Positions 37,766-47,875 of a stretch of DNA of 64,000 nt are shown in pieces; position 1 is the stretch's first letter, and every line of letters begins with the position of its first letter. Source of the DNA: Bacteroidia bacterium (GTDB lineage Bacteria > Bacteroidota > Bacteroidia > Chitinophagales > Chitinophagaceae); contig JAUHYD010000011.1 in assembly GCA_030426665.1 (NCBI GenBank), forward strand, positions 62,001 through 126,000. The letters are read 5' to 3'. The position numbers and the translations under genes are program-made. Under the pieces are notes generated by a model. That model saw only the letters and a program-made list of their open reading frames with translations, had not been told where the DNA came from and searched no databases.

Positions 37766-40051
37766 TTATCGACCCTCGTTAATTATCCTGAGCGCTTCTT
37801 CCATCGGCTCATCTCGTCCGTCAATAATTCCCTTGATAGTTGGTTTAACTTCTTTGTCAATCTTAATGCCTACTCGTTGCGTTTCGGTGCCATCGGGGTA
37901 TAAAATACCGATGCCTGAAATCATGGATGACAGACCACCCGGCAATGTCAATTGCGATACATTACCATCGGCACCGGCAGTGATACTGCCGATAACGGTT
38001 ACATTTTCAGCGGTAGCTAATGCCATAGTCTGAAACTCGGCACTGCTTTGCGTCGACTCGTTGACAATAATAACGACCTTTCCCTTATAGTGCTTTACTG
38101 GTCCCCCACCATTCGATTGAGGTTTGGAGTACTCAAACTTACCCGGCATATCCGCGCTACCTCCGGTAAATACCACAAAAGGAGAAGACCTGGGCTTCAA
38201 CCAGCTCCCGTAGGTAAAAGTCATAAAATCCGAAGGATAACAGCGCATATCAATAACAATACCACGAGTATCAGCAAACTGATGTTTAATTTTTTTAAAA
38301 TCATCACTCTTTAATAATGCAGGATATATGTAGCCGATATTATCATCCAACATTCTAAAACTACTCTCGGGCATTTTACCTCTGTCAAGCTTTGCAACGG
38401 TCATAGAGAGTGGTACAGTCTCTATTTCCATCGCAGATACATCGCCACCTCTATTTATTGTAAGCTTAATACTTTCCTTGTTGGTACGCAGCAAAAAACC
38501 ACGCACCCCACGCATATCCCTTAATTGTGTTTCAAGGTTCGATGCCGGAGTAAGTGGTAGATATTTTTCTACAAGGTCATCCACTCTATCATCTCCTATT
38601 TTTTCGATAATGTCGCCAATTTTCACTTTTTCCCTGATGTCGCTATCATCAGAATAATAGTCCACAACAACCAATTTTTGCTCAATAAACATTGCCTTAC
38701 ATGATGCAATTCTTATTCCCTTCAGCTCGCCCAGGCTATTTGCTCCTTGCCACAAATTGGCATGCGTATCATGTATCCTGCCGATTAGCTTGAGGCATGC
38801 CAGCTGATATTCCGTTTCGTCTTTTGCATTGCAAAACTCTGGTATACAATCAGTAAGCACCTTATTCCAATCTTCGCCAATCAGATGTCGATTGGGAAAG
38901 AAATACTGTATCATGTTCCAGTATCGATACAGAGATAGTAGCCGAATACCCGCATCCGGATATTTATTCGTTGAGTAAGACAACTCATGCAAAAAGTTGG
39001 GATTCCCGACCCGTTTGTGCATTTCTATATAATAGGAACTTTCTGAGTTTTGCCGATTCCGTTTTATGTAATGTAAACGGTCAACTAACTCGGCCGAAAG
39101 GTTTCCCTTATCAAAAATATATCCATAATCCGGTGCCAATTTTACATCGTCTGTCATTACAAATGTGTCGCAACTCTTACAAATATCGGGCTTACCAAAC
39201 CCGTCAACCCAACTGGCAAGAATAGTGTTTGTTTCTTTCTTGTTCTTTGCAGCCAGCACTTTTGGGAGAACGCGAAACAATTCCGCATCCATGTTATAAT
39301 CACCTCTGCAAACATTGGCGTGATAGTATTTCAGGAAGCCCCACAGCATCCCCAGATTGGTGAGCGTGCTCAACTTATCCTTATCACAAGTTATAGTGGC
39401 AATGCCGGAGGATGTATTAAAAGCTGTGTCAGCCTCAGCCTTAAACTCAATCTTCTTGACATACTTCTCAGCTTTTGATATGTCCTTGCCTCCGACGCTG
39501 ATTTGCAAATCGTCCATCCACAATTTGCCTTGCCCAACTACGATTCCACCAACAACAATTTGCTCTGCTTGATCGGCGTCATATTCCAGTTCTATTGAAT
39601 ACTTTTCCCAATCGGTAGTCCCGGTAACAAAGCGGGAACTCATATTATCAAAAGCAAGTACTTTTCCGTCACCATCTATTCGCATCCACAATCCTGCCCC
39701 TTTTGTAATACCTTCCGTTTTCAGGTACCCTGTCAACTTAATTTTTTTACCCTTAAAGGTTTTATGGATTACATAATTCGTTGCCGTCCATTCCGCATAA
39801 GGTTTTGACCAGTCAATTAGCAACGAGTAATCACCCTGCTTTTTATTTACGTTATCTAGTAGATAAGCGGCACTTGAACTGTCATTTGGCAACGTAGCTT
39901 TAGATATGTTGCCAAAGCCCCACCCTATGGGCAACTTTGTTTCACTGTTTACCTTTTCTAAATCAAGATTATAATTAATATCTTCTTGTCCAATAGAATA
40001 TTTAGGACCCACAACTAATAATAGCAGACATAAGGAGAGACACGTTTTCAT
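37766..40051 (-). CDS. Secreted S41 family peptidase with PDZ domain
   Basis: 761 residues with a signal peptide (MKTCLSLCLLLLVVGPKYSIG). The N-terminal 190 residues are beta-rich with a carbohydrate-binding-like pattern (KIKLTGYLKTEGITKGAGLWMR). A PDZ-like segment is near 460-520 (IGDIIEKIGDDRVDDLVEKYLP). The C-terminal peptidase core has GIVIDMRCYPSDF and VVIIVNESTQSSAEFQTMALA, where the second Ser of QSSAE is the expected S41 nucleophile, followed by TVIGSITAGADGNVS. It is likely an envelope-located tail-specific or tricorn-like protease. It is transcribed toward the GNAT gene. Confidence 0.88.
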   Translation of the reverse strand: MKTCLSLCLLLLVVGPKYSIGQEDINYNLDLEKVNSETKLPIGWGFGNISKATLPNDSSSAAYLLDNVNKKQGDYSLLIDWSKPYAEWTATNYVIHKTFKGKKIKLTGYLKTEGITKGAGLWMRIDGDGKVLAFDNMSSRFVTGTTDWEKYSIELEYDADQAEQIVVGGIVVGQGKLWMDDLQISVGGKDISKAEKYVKKIEFKAEADTAFNTSSGIATITCDKDKLSTLTNLGMLWGFLKYYHANVCRGDYNMDAELFRVLPKVLAAKNKKETNTILASWVDGFGKPDICKSCDTFVMTDDVKLAPDYGYIFDKGNLSAELVDRLHYIKRNRQNSESSYYIEMHKRVGNPNFLHELSYSTNKYPDAGIRLLSLYRYWNMIQYFFPNRHLIGEDWNKVLTDCIPEFCNAKDETEYQLACLKLIGRIHDTHANLWQGANSLGELKGIRIASCKAMFIEQKLVVVDYYSDDSDIREKVKIGDIIEKIGDDRVDDLVEKYLPLTPASNLETQLRDMRGVRGFLLRTNKESIKLTINRGGDVSAMEIETVPLSMTVAKLDRGKMPESSFRMLDDNIGYIYPALLKSDDFKKIKHQFADTRGIVIDMRCYPSDFMTFTYGSWLKPRSSPFVVFTGGSADMPGKFEYSKPQSNGGGPVKHYKGKVVIIVNESTQSSAEFQTMALATAENVTVIGSITAGADGNVSQLTLPGGLSSMISGIGILYPDGTETQRVGIKIDKEVKPTIKGIIDGRDEPMEEALRIINEGR

Positions 40052-40088
40052 AGACTAAATATAGACATTAGAATACATTTTGACATAC

Positions 40089-41009
40089 TTAATCCAAATA
40101 GCACTCAGGCAACTCCTGACCTAACCTCGTGTATTCTTGCTTTAGGCTATCTAAGCCAATGTCTTCTCGAATTTCATCTACATGTTCACAGTCGCAAGGC
40201 ACATATAACCCCCATTTTTTTGTCCCATAATAAGTGCATTTTTTTGACCTGAAATGCCTTGTAGCAATAGCAACTACCTCGTTCTGCATAATCGCCCCAC
40301 GCCTCAACTGCTTTTTCAGGAAATCATAAATAAAATTCCATTGTTCTTCCCCAATGTCTGATATGTGCATCAAAATTGGGTCGTAGTTTGCACTGTTAAT
40401 TCCGAAATTGTGAAAGTCAGGATAGCGATTGTGCTTAATAAGATTGACGACCCTATCGTAATTAACGGAATCAGAGTAGTGACCAATTACACGCAGACAT
40501 TTGAAGTTGGAACTTGAAGTATCGAAAGGATATGATTTATCAAATACATTTCGACATAACTGATCAAGGAATCGAATCTCTTCCATTTCTCTAGCTATCT
40601 CAGGGTCAACCTTTTTTAAAAACATGGCTCTGTATTTAGGAAGCGCTGTGTCTAAAAATCCACCCAAATAGACATGAGCAACAGAGTCGAGCGAACGACA
40701 GTATAGTGGAATTATCGAGCTGTCAGCACCTCCAACTTCAATACTATATATCATATACTGCTTAAAACCTGAAGTATCTTTCAAGTGTAAACAGCAGCAG
40801 GATAAATTCATATAATCCGTAGCATTAGCCAAGACCCTGTCCTCTACTACTTTAGAAAGGTAAAAAGCTGCACTATCGAAAACCTTAGTTCTTAAAAAAT
40901 CATTGCTTTTTACTCTTAGCAGATATACCTCTTTCAGACCCGCCATAGACGGGTGGCTAAAAAGCAAAATTGCAACATTTAGTACAAAAAGACTTTTCCG
41001 GAATAACAT
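40089..41009 (-). CDS. Exported hypothetical protein, DUF6624-like C terminus
   Basis: The frame opens further upstream, but an internal ATG at 41009 gives a good signal peptide (MLFRKSLFVLNVAILLFSHPSMAG) and is preferred, making 306 residues. The C-terminal part (HISDIGEEQWNFIYDFLKKQL, RRGAIMQNEVVAIATRHF, TYYGTKKWG, IREDIGLDSLKQEY) resembles the DUF6624 pattern of a His, a helical stretch, a DRxxxxxGxxQxYGT-like segment and R..LGL..L..EY. The middle carries CCCLHLKDTSGFKQYM. Function unknown. It precedes the S41 peptidase on the same strand with a 37-bp gap, so they may form an operon. Confidence 0.65.
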   Translation of the reverse strand: MLFRKSLFVLNVAILLFSHPSMAGLKEVYLLRVKSNDFLRTKVFDSAAFYLSKVVEDRVLANATDYMNLSCCCLHLKDTSGFKQYMIYSIEVGGADSSIIPLYCRSLDSVAHVYLGGFLDTALPKYRAMFLKKVDPEIAREMEEIRFLDQLCRNVFDKSYPFDTSSSNFKCLRVIGHYSDSVNYDRVVNLIKHNRYPDFHNFGINSANYDPILMHISDIGEEQWNFIYDFLKKQLRRGAIMQNEVVAIATRHFRSKKCTYYGTKKWGLYVPCDCEHVDEIREDIGLDSLKQEYTRLGQELPECYLD

Positions 41010-41238
41010 TTGGATATATTTTAAAGCGATTAGAAAAATATAAGGTGTGAGCCGCTTACATAAAATATGTTCATTATCAGGCACCGATAATTTAACATCA
41101 TTTCAAATGTATAAAGTTTAATGTAAAAGATAACTTAAAATGTATATTTCTCCCGAATTGGCATTTATAACTTTTTCAAACTGTGTACCTAAAAGTATCA
41201 CGCACCACCAAACAATAGGATTGAAAAACAAAAAATAT

Positions 41239-41246
41239 TAAGTTTG
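41239..41246 (+). promoter_or_regulatory. Promoter -7 box upstream of the MBOAT gene
   Basis: TAAGTTTG fits TAnnTTTG and ends 35 bp before the ATG at 41282. No -33 element with good spacing. Confidence 0.45.
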
Positions 41247-41281
41247 CGTGTTTTGAGGCTAACACGTTTTGCGACAGCAGT

Positions 41282-42744
41282 ATGTTATTTAATTCGATAG
41301 AGTTTTTATTATTCTTTCCCATTGTTACTGTCTTGTACTTTCTGTTGCCTCACAAGTACAGATGGATGCACCTGCTTACAGCCAGCTGCATCTTCTACAT
41401 GTTCTTTGTACCGGTATATATACTTATTCTAGCCGGCACCATCGTCATCGATTACATAGCAGGCATACTGATAGAAAACGCCGAGGGCCATAGAAAAAAA
41501 GCGTTTCTGATAATGAGCCTTGTTGCTAATATCGGAGTGCTGGCAGTTTTCAAATATTACAACTTCTTCATAGAGAACATAGAGGTATTTATGGGTTGGT
41601 TCGGCATTCAGGCAGACCTGCCACTGTTGGGCATTCTGCTACCCATTGGGCTGTCTTTCCATACGTTCCAGGCTATGAGCTACACCATAGAAGTGTATAG
41701 GGAGGAGCAAAAGGCGGAACGCCACTTCGGAATATATGCTCTTTATGTGATGTTCTACCCTCAATTGGTTGCCGGCCCCATAGAACGTCCGCAGAATATG
41801 CTCCATCAATTTCATGAGCGGCACCAACTAAAGTATAACAATGTGGCCAGAGGTATGCGCCAAATGCTCTGGGGAATGGTCAAGAAGGTAGTTATCGCCG
41901 ACCGATTAGGATTGGTAACAGCAGACATTTTCAATAACCCCCACGAGCAATCAGGCATAACCGTGGCGATAGGTGCTGTGTTCTTTGCATTTCAGATATT
42001 CTGCGACTTTTCAGGGTATTCGGATATTGCCATAGGTGCTGGTCGTGTTATGGGTTTTGACCTCATGACGAACTTTTACTACCCTTTCCGCTCCCGTAGC
42101 ATATCTGAATTCTGGAAACGTTGGCACATATCGCTCTCAACATGGTTTAGCGATTACGTTCACATGCCTATGTCTTATTCGCTACGTAAATATCGCCTCT
42201 GGGGTATCGCTATCTCTACCCTTATCACATTCCTTATAAGTGGGTTTTGGCATGGTTCTGCATGGCAGTACATTATCTGGGGGGGGGGCTGCACGGTGCT
42301 GCTATTGGCTACGAGATATTGACAAAAAGCACGCGAGACAAAGTGCTGGCGATGCTCCCAAAAGTCGTGGCAAACTTTATCGGACTGGCATTTACTTTCG
42401 GGTTTGTATGCTTTACAGATATTTTCTTCCGGGCAAACACCGTCCAGGATGCATTTTATATGATTGGAAAACTAGGCGATATCCCTGCTGAAATAGGCAC
42501 AATATTGGCTACCCATAAATTTGCTTTCCTGAACCTGCCAAACCTGTACAACTTCGTGTATCCTGCGGCTGCGGTCATCATACTATTAGAAGTCGTTAAC
42601 TTCTTCAGTACTAAATATGACTTCAACGAACAATTTGGCAGCAAACCAACATGGATGCGCTGGAGTATCTACTACTCATCAATTCTGCTACTGTTGTTCT
42701 ACGGTGTTTACGAGAAACACCAATTTATCTACTTCCAGTTTTAA
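41282..42744 (+). pseudogene. MBOAT-family O-acyltransferase (AlgI/DltB type), frame broken at a G10 tract
   Basis: Multi-pass membrane acyltransferase, normally adding acetyl or other acyl groups to a surface polysaccharide. The first frame runs from ATG 41282 (MLFNSIEFLLFFPIVTVLYF) through PIGLSFHTFQAMSYTIEVYR, FWKRWHISLSTWFSDYV and ISGFWHGSAWQYIIWG, then hits ten G (42279-42288) and ends at 42322 after 346 residues. In another frame the expected continuation LHGAAIGYEIL runs on to 42744 and ends in EKHQFIYFQF. With eight G the whole would be 486 residues in one frame, the normal length. The shift falls between the two conserved histidine motifs (FWHG and LHG), so the short product should be inactive. 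No AlgJ-like partner gene follows. May be phase-variable, a true pseudogene, or a sequencing error. Confidence 0.85.
42279..42288 (+). repeat. G10 homopolymer inside the MBOAT gene
   Basis: Ten consecutive G in the coding strand of the MBOAT gene, at the point where the reading frame changes. Such tracts slip easily in replication and are typical switch sites for phase-variable genes. They are also a common place for sequencing error. Confidence 0.9.
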
Positions 42745-42776
42745 GGAAAGTTGAAAAGTTAAAAGCAATAAATTAA

Positions 42777-44198
42777 TTATTCTAATAGCTGAGTAATCTG
42801 TGCTATCAATTCTTCTTTTTCACTCGGTCTTTTTACCACTTGTACATCGGCAAACTTGCCGTCTTTGTCTATCAGAAAATAGGCAGGAATCCCATACACA
42901 TTATACGCTTTTGCAATTGCAGAATTAGTGCCGCCTTCACGGCAAGTGTGTATTCCTTCAATTCCATACTCTTTTATTGTCTTTTTCCATGTATCCTCGT
43001 CATCAAAAGAAACGTACACAAACGCCACGGCTTTACCCTTGAAGTGCTCCTTTATTTTCTTCGCTTCGGGCATCTCTGCCATACATGGCATACAATGCCT
43101 TGACCAGAAATCGATATAGACAACCTTCCCTTTCAGGTCAGAGAGTTTCGTGTGTTTTCCCTCCGGAGTAGTTATGTCAAAATCTATCAATGGTTTACCC
43201 GGACCAAGCGTTTTCTTTGTACGAATGGCATCTGATATGTACCGCAAGTTCTTGCTTTTAGGGAAATAAGATTTGTATTCTCTGAAGCGACGCTCCACCG
43301 TTTCAATATCTGTATATGCCACTGAATAATACAGTTGAGACCCGATTGCATATTCGGCGGTAAGCGGAGGCATTTCCCGATACATACGGCTATAGGAAGA
43401 ATCAGTCATTGCGCCTTCTGCATACTCTATGTTATCGCGTAGACTTTCTGCCTTTATCTTCATCGGCATATAATTGGTAAGGTAACTCTGATATGCCCCC
43501 ATCCTTAAATACTCATCATTAAATGCTTCCGGAATATCAAAAATAACATTGTATCCTTTATTTGCATTATCTGCTGACTCGCCTTTAGCCTTTGCTGCCA
43601 TTTCCATCTGTCTCGGGTACATGTGCATTGTATAGTACACCTGATACTCTTCTATCTTTTTTAGATGTTTCTTAAATGACGATGGCAAACCCTCGCCATT
43701 TTTATCGATATATTCAGCTTCTGTTTTTAGCAAATCTTTCAATCCACTCCTGTATTTATCTATATCGCTGACTGCACATTTCTGAGCATTCATGTTGACA
43801 TCCCGATATGAGTGTCCTTCCACAATGCTCTTTGCAACAAAGTTTCCTATTTCGCTCCCTTTACCATTATAATGAAGGCTGGCGTCAAAATCGGATGCGT
43901 CGACCGCTATCTTCAGGTCTGCACCTGGCTGCACATACAGCCACGTTTGTTGACTACCGTTGGTCCAAAAGATGTTGGTGTAGCCATCCGGAACAGGAAT
44001 AGTTACATCAAAATCACCATCAATAACTTTTGCTGTTCGCTTCACAGGGTCGTATTTAGCGACAGGCAATGAATACGAAAAACTTACGCTTCCATCGATT
44101 GGGTTGGTTATATGTCCCCTGAAGCGTACAGTGTTCTCTTTAGATGATGCGTTCAAAGCACAAAAGACCATTACTGTAAGTATCTGATATTTGTTCAT
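42777..44198 (-). CDS. TlpA-like thioredoxin-fold disulfide reductase
   Basis: 473 residues with a signal peptide (MNKYQILTVMVFCALNASS). The first 320 residues are an N-terminal domain of the DUF4369 or similar type common in Bacteroidota TlpA-like proteins (TNPIDGSVSFSYSLP, WLYVQPGADLKIAVD). The last 140 are a redoxin domain with YIDFWSRHCMPCMAEMPEAKK, where the active site is CMPC, then VAFVYVSFDDEDTWKKTIKEYG and the cis-proline AYNVYGIPAYFLIDKDG. It is probably a periplasmic thiol-disulfide reductase. Its client is unknown. Confidence 0.9.
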   Translation of the reverse strand: MNKYQILTVMVFCALNASSKENTVRFRGHITNPIDGSVSFSYSLPVAKYDPVKRTAKVIDGDFDVTIPVPDGYTNIFWTNGSQQTWLYVQPGADLKIAVDASDFDASLHYNGKGSEIGNFVAKSIVEGHSYRDVNMNAQKCAVSDIDKYRSGLKDLLKTEAEYIDKNGEGLPSSFKKHLKKIEEYQVYYTMHMYPRQMEMAAKAKGESADNANKGYNVIFDIPEAFNDEYLRMGAYQSYLTNYMPMKIKAESLRDNIEYAEGAMTDSSYSRMYREMPPLTAEYAIGSQLYYSVAYTDIETVERRFREYKSYFPKSKNLRYISDAIRTKKTLGPGKPLIDFDITTPEGKHTKLSDLKGKVVYIDFWSRHCMPCMAEMPEAKKIKEHFKGKAVAFVYVSFDDEDTWKKTIKEYGIEGIHTCREGGTNSAIAKAYNVYGIPAYFLIDKDGKFADVQVVKRPSEKEELIAQITQLLE

Positions 44199-44348
44199 AA
44201 GGCGAGTGGTTTTAGTGAAAAAACAATAGAACTGAATATAAAACTACTTATTACTGGCACACACGCATCATAAAATAATGTTATTATACGTCACTTGCCG
44301 GGTATCTACCTATACCAGAGATTCATTTTTTCAGACGCGTTTCGTGCA

Positions 44349-44380
44349 TTTCGTTTAAGCAATCATAGCCCTTATCTTTG
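44349..44380 (+). promoter_or_regulatory. Promoter of the SDR gene
   Basis: TATCTTTG (44373-44380) matches TAnnTTTG exactly, and TTTC (44349-44352) lies 20 bp upstream as an imperfect -33 element. The box ends 20 bp before the ATG. Confidence 0.6.
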
Positions 44381-44400
44381 CGGTCTCAAAAAGAAGAATT

Positions 44401-45177
44401 ATGAACAAGATGATATTAGTTACGGGTGCTACCTCCGGATTTGGAAAAGCAATTGCAGAGCGATTTGCTAAGGAAGGTTATGATGTTTGTATCACTGGTC
44501 GCAGGCAGGAACGGTTAGACGAAACAAAAGCACAATTGGAAAAAGCCTATGGTATTAATGTCATCACCCTGAAGTTTGACGTACGCGACAGAGAACAGGT
44601 GGCCACTGCAATGGATCAACTAAAACAACAAATCACTCATATAGACATCTTGGTAAACAATGCGGGACTGGCATCCGGTCTGGCAACAATAGACGAAGGC
44701 AATCTTGACGATTGGGAACTGATGATAGATACCAATGTAAAAGGGCTGCTGTATATGACCCGACAGATAGCTCCCATGATGCGGGAACAAACCAAAGGAC
44801 ATATCATTAATATAGGTTCTACAGCGGGAAAACTTGTTTATAAAAATGGCAATGTCTACTGCGCTACCAAATTTGCTGTGGATGCGCTGACACAAGCGAC
44901 GAGAATAGACTTACTACCTTATGGCATAAAGGTTACAGCCATCAATCCGGGCATGGCAGAAACAGAGTTTTCGTTAGTACGATTTAAGGGCGACGAGGAA
45001 CGTGCTACTAAAATGTATGAGGGCGTAAATGCATTGCAGGCAGATGATATAGCAGATATAACCTGGTATTGTGCCAACCAGCCACCACACGTATGCATCA
45101 ATGACCTAACAGTGACTTGCCTCACCCAGGCAAACGGATTCTATAATATTAAAGAGGCGGAACGGATTGTTAAGTAG
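44401..45177 (+). CDS. Short-chain dehydrogenase, YdfG-like
   Basis: 258-residue classical SDR with the Rossmann nucleotide-binding motif TGATSGFGKAIA, NADP-favouring basic residues in TGRRQERL, NNAGLA, the catalytic Ser in INIGSTAGK, and YCATKFAVDAL with the Y-x-x-x-K dyad. NPGMAETEFSLVRFKGDEE is typical of the YdfG/serine dehydrogenase branch, which oxidises L-serine and 3-hydroxy acids and reduces malonic semialdehyde with NADP. Exact substrate is unproven. Own promoter at 44349-44380. Confidence 0.92.
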   Translation: MNKMILVTGATSGFGKAIAERFAKEGYDVCITGRRQERLDETKAQLEKAYGINVITLKFDVRDREQVATAMDQLKQQITHIDILVNNAGLASGLATIDEGNLDDWELMIDTNVKGLLYMTRQIAPMMREQTKGHIINIGSTAGKLVYKNGNVYCATKFAVDALTQATRIDLLPYGIKVTAINPGMAETEFSLVRFKGDEERATKMYEGVNALQADDIADITWYCANQPPHVCINDLTVTCLTQANGFYNIKEAERIVK

Positions 45178-45183
45178 TTATTA

Positions 45184-45999
45184 TTAATCCCAGTGACCAA
45201 CGCCAATCATAAACACGAGTGACAACACTGTATTACCGGTACTGAATGCTTTCATTTTGATGACTGTTGTCTCATCACGCCCTACTATATCACGCCCGGT
45301 TCTATCGATGAGCACTGTACTTCCCGGAAAGTATGCCAGACGTAACTTCATACCTACGCCTGCCACAAAACCAATTTCGGAAACTAAATAAGGTCGCATC
45401 TTAAAGTAAACGCCATCTACCCCACCATAAGTCCCGCCGTAAACTGCTGGCACAATGCCGGCGCCAATGGAAAAAAGCAATTTATTGTCGGTATTTAGAC
45501 TCGCCTCGCCACCTGACTTATACATTAGTGTCAATGGCACCCCAAAATTTAAAATCACAAAATCATCCTTGTTACTATCAACAGCAGAAAACTTCACTAC
45601 CCCGACATCGATAGTAGTTAATTCAACGTAAGAGGCAACATCGAGCGCAATCATCGATGTTTCACTAAGTTTGGCGATGTTGAAGGAAGACCCACCAATC
45701 ATACCAATTGACTTATTCAATCCCGGCACAAACGGACTCTTTGCTACCGTATGAAAGCGTTCATCCACCGAAGGGCCGGACTTCCCAAGGCCAGACCTAT
45801 CTACAAAAAAGTTTTCCGTTATATCCACTTTATATACGGGAAGAGAAAAGCCGAAATATGACCGCTTAAGCATCATTTTTTCTGAGCCATGCATCGAATT
45901 ATAGGAACGGTAGTGATAGCGCTGGCCATAGCCGGTCAGGCAGAAAAAACATAAAAGAACGGTAATCAGAACGGCTCTGTTAATCAAAAGGTGCTTCAT
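45184..45999 (-). CDS. Exported hypothetical protein, probably outer-membrane beta-barrel
   Basis: 271 residues with a signal peptide (MKHLLINRAVLITVLLCFFCLTGYG). The rest alternates hydrophobic and polar residues in strand-like stretches (MIALDVASYVELTTIDVGVVKF, LLFSIGAGIVPAVYGGTYGG, YLVSEIGFVAGVGMKLRLAYF, NTVLSLVFMIGVGHWD), which suggests a small beta-barrel or lipocalin-like protein of the outer membrane. The C-terminal aromatic residue and strand are typical for such proteins. No family was recognised. It converges on the SDR gene with a 6-bp gap. Confidence 0.65.
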   Translation of the reverse strand: MKHLLINRAVLITVLLCFFCLTGYGQRYHYRSYNSMHGSEKMMLKRSYFGFSLPVYKVDITENFFVDRSGLGKSGPSVDERFHTVAKSPFVPGLNKSIGMIGGSSFNIAKLSETSMIALDVASYVELTTIDVGVVKFSAVDSNKDDFVILNFGVPLTLMYKSGGEASLNTDNKLLFSIGAGIVPAVYGGTYGGVDGVYFKMRPYLVSEIGFVAGVGMKLRLAYFPGSTVLIDRTGRDIVGRDETTVIKMKAFSTGNTVLSLVFMIGVGHWD

Positions 46000-46103
46000 T
46001 TCAATAATGGGTATATTTATGAGATAAAGGTAATCCCATTTTTGTAAAAGCGAAGGGATACACTGATGCTACAAAAACAAAAGTCACAAACAGCACCCCG
46101 GCT

Positions 46104-47825
46104 TTACTGCTGCAACCCACCTATATAGGTATCGCTTACTTTCGTTCCGAGGATCTCCTCGTCAGCACATTTCATCAGGTCTGTATCAAGTATAACAAAG
46201 TCAGCTTTCATACCGGGCTTTATGCTTCCGACCTCATCTTCAAGGAAGCATGCTTTTGCTGCCCAGGTTGTCATGCCGCGAATTGCTTGTTCCCTGGTTA
46301 GTGCATTTTCGGCCTGAAAGCCTCCGTCCGGAAATCCTTTTGCATCCTTGCGAACGACGGCTGCGTAAAAGGTTTTGATTGGAGATATGTCTTCTACCGG
46401 AAAGTCTGTACCCAGTGGCAACCACCCATTTTGCTGTAATAGCTCTTGGTACGCATAAGCACTTTTCAACCGCTCCTCTCCCAGCCTATCCCCTGCCCAA
46501 TACATATCGCTGGTAGCGTGCGTGGGCTGTACCGAGGGCACAACGTTGTTCTCTCCAAACAAGTGAAAATCTTCCGGGCTTACAACCTGTGCGTGTTCTA
46601 TCCGCCAGCGTTTGTCATTTTTCCCGCCAAGGTATTTCTTATAGACGTTTAATATCATTCTGTTGCCACTATCCCCGATTGCATGAGTACACAGCTGAAA
46701 GTCTGTCAGGGCCAGTACCTGGGCCAATGAATCGAAATGGCTTTGGGAGCTTAACAAAAACCCATGCCAATCGGGTTTGTCTGCATAGTGCTTCAGCAAG
46801 CAAGCTCCCCGGCTACCCAAGGCCCCGTCTGCATAGGCTTTAACGCCCTTTACGTATAGTCTGTCTGTCTTATAAGGGCCGTTACCGTAGTAATATTTTG
46901 AAGCCTCTGAATTGCTGCTTAACATGGCATTCATGCGCGCCTTAGTGTAATCTTTATAAGTACTGGTATCGTCGCTGAGCATCACATACATGCGCATCTG
47001 CAATGCTCCCTCTCTCTGAAGAGTATCTATTTTTGTCACCTCATGATATTTCAAACCACAATCGGCTACAGTTGTCAGACCCTGAGCAAAACAATTGCGC
47101 TGTGCCGTTGTCAGCCACTTTTTATAAACTTCCATATTGGCCTTTGGAATTATATCAACAACAAGGTCAACAGCATTATCAATCAACAAGCCTGTAACAT
47201 GACCACCGGCAACAGCTATCTCGCCGCCCGGCAACCTTGTAGCTGCATTTATCCCCGCTCCTGTCAACGCAACTTGATTGGCAATAGCGGCATGTCCGTC
47301 TACACGCCGCAGTAGCACCGGCACATCCGGAAACAGCTTATTAAGCTTAGCGTTGTCGGGGTATTGTCCGCCCGGGAATTTGTTCTGGTCCCATCCCCTA
47401 CCTCTAACCCATGGCTCATCGGGATGTGTTTTACGAAAATCAACCACACGTTCAAGTGCTTCCTCCCAACTGTTGCAGTCGTACAGATTCACTTCATACA
47501 ACGACCGGCCATAACCCACAAAATGTGCATGTGCGTCTATAAACCCGGGATATACAGGACGCCCTCCGGCATCGACCATGTTATCTGACGTAAAACTTCC
47601 AAGAATGTCCTGATCACTTCCGGTCGCCACGATCATACCTTTTACCACAGCAAATGCTTGCACTTTCGAAAAGGCGCTGTCAACCGTATATACTTCTGCA
47701 TTGTGCACAATCAGGTCTGCGGTCTGTATTTCGGAGCAGCTATTTAGAAGCAGAGAAATGCTTCCAAAAAACAAGAAACTGAGAAACCTTGTACATTTAT
47801 AAATTGATATTTTTTGCTGCATCAT
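46104..47825 (-). CDS. YtcJ-like metal-dependent amidohydrolase lipoprotein
   Basis: 573 residues. A lipoprotein signal peptide has the lipobox LNSC (about residue 29). The amidohydrolase_3 core follows: VDAGGRPVYPGFIDAHAHFVGYG with the metal-binding HxH, RGRGWDQNKFPGG, VKAYADGALGSRGACLLK, LCTHAIGDSGN with the second-site histidine, RIEHAQVVSP and GTDFPVEDISPI. The C-terminal part is LTREQAIRGMTTWAAKACFLEDEVGSIKPG. Members of this family hydrolyse exo-amide or similar bonds in the envelope. The natural substrate is unknown. No obvious partners. Confidence 0.9.
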   Translation of the reverse strand: MMQQKISIYKCTRFLSFLFFGSISLLLNSCSEIQTADLIVHNAEVYTVDSAFSKVQAFAVVKGMIVATGSDQDILGSFTSDNMVDAGGRPVYPGFIDAHAHFVGYGRSLYEVNLYDCNSWEEALERVVDFRKTHPDEPWVRGRGWDQNKFPGGQYPDNAKLNKLFPDVPVLLRRVDGHAAIANQVALTGAGINAATRLPGGEIAVAGGHVTGLLIDNAVDLVVDIIPKANMEVYKKWLTTAQRNCFAQGLTTVADCGLKYHEVTKIDTLQREGALQMRMYVMLSDDTSTYKDYTKARMNAMLSSNSEASKYYYGNGPYKTDRLYVKGVKAYADGALGSRGACLLKHYADKPDWHGFLLSSQSHFDSLAQVLALTDFQLCTHAIGDSGNRMILNVYKKYLGGKNDKRWRIEHAQVVSPEDFHLFGENNVVPSVQPTHATSDMYWAGDRLGEERLKSAYAYQELLQQNGWLPLGTDFPVEDISPIKTFYAAVVRKDAKGFPDGGFQAENALTREQAIRGMTTWAAKACFLEDEVGSIKPGMKADFVILDTDLMKCADEEILGTKVSDTYIGGLQQ

Positions 47826-47875
47826 ATGTCTGTCTGTACTGAGAAAACTACATCAAAGTTTAGCAAATAATTTTT

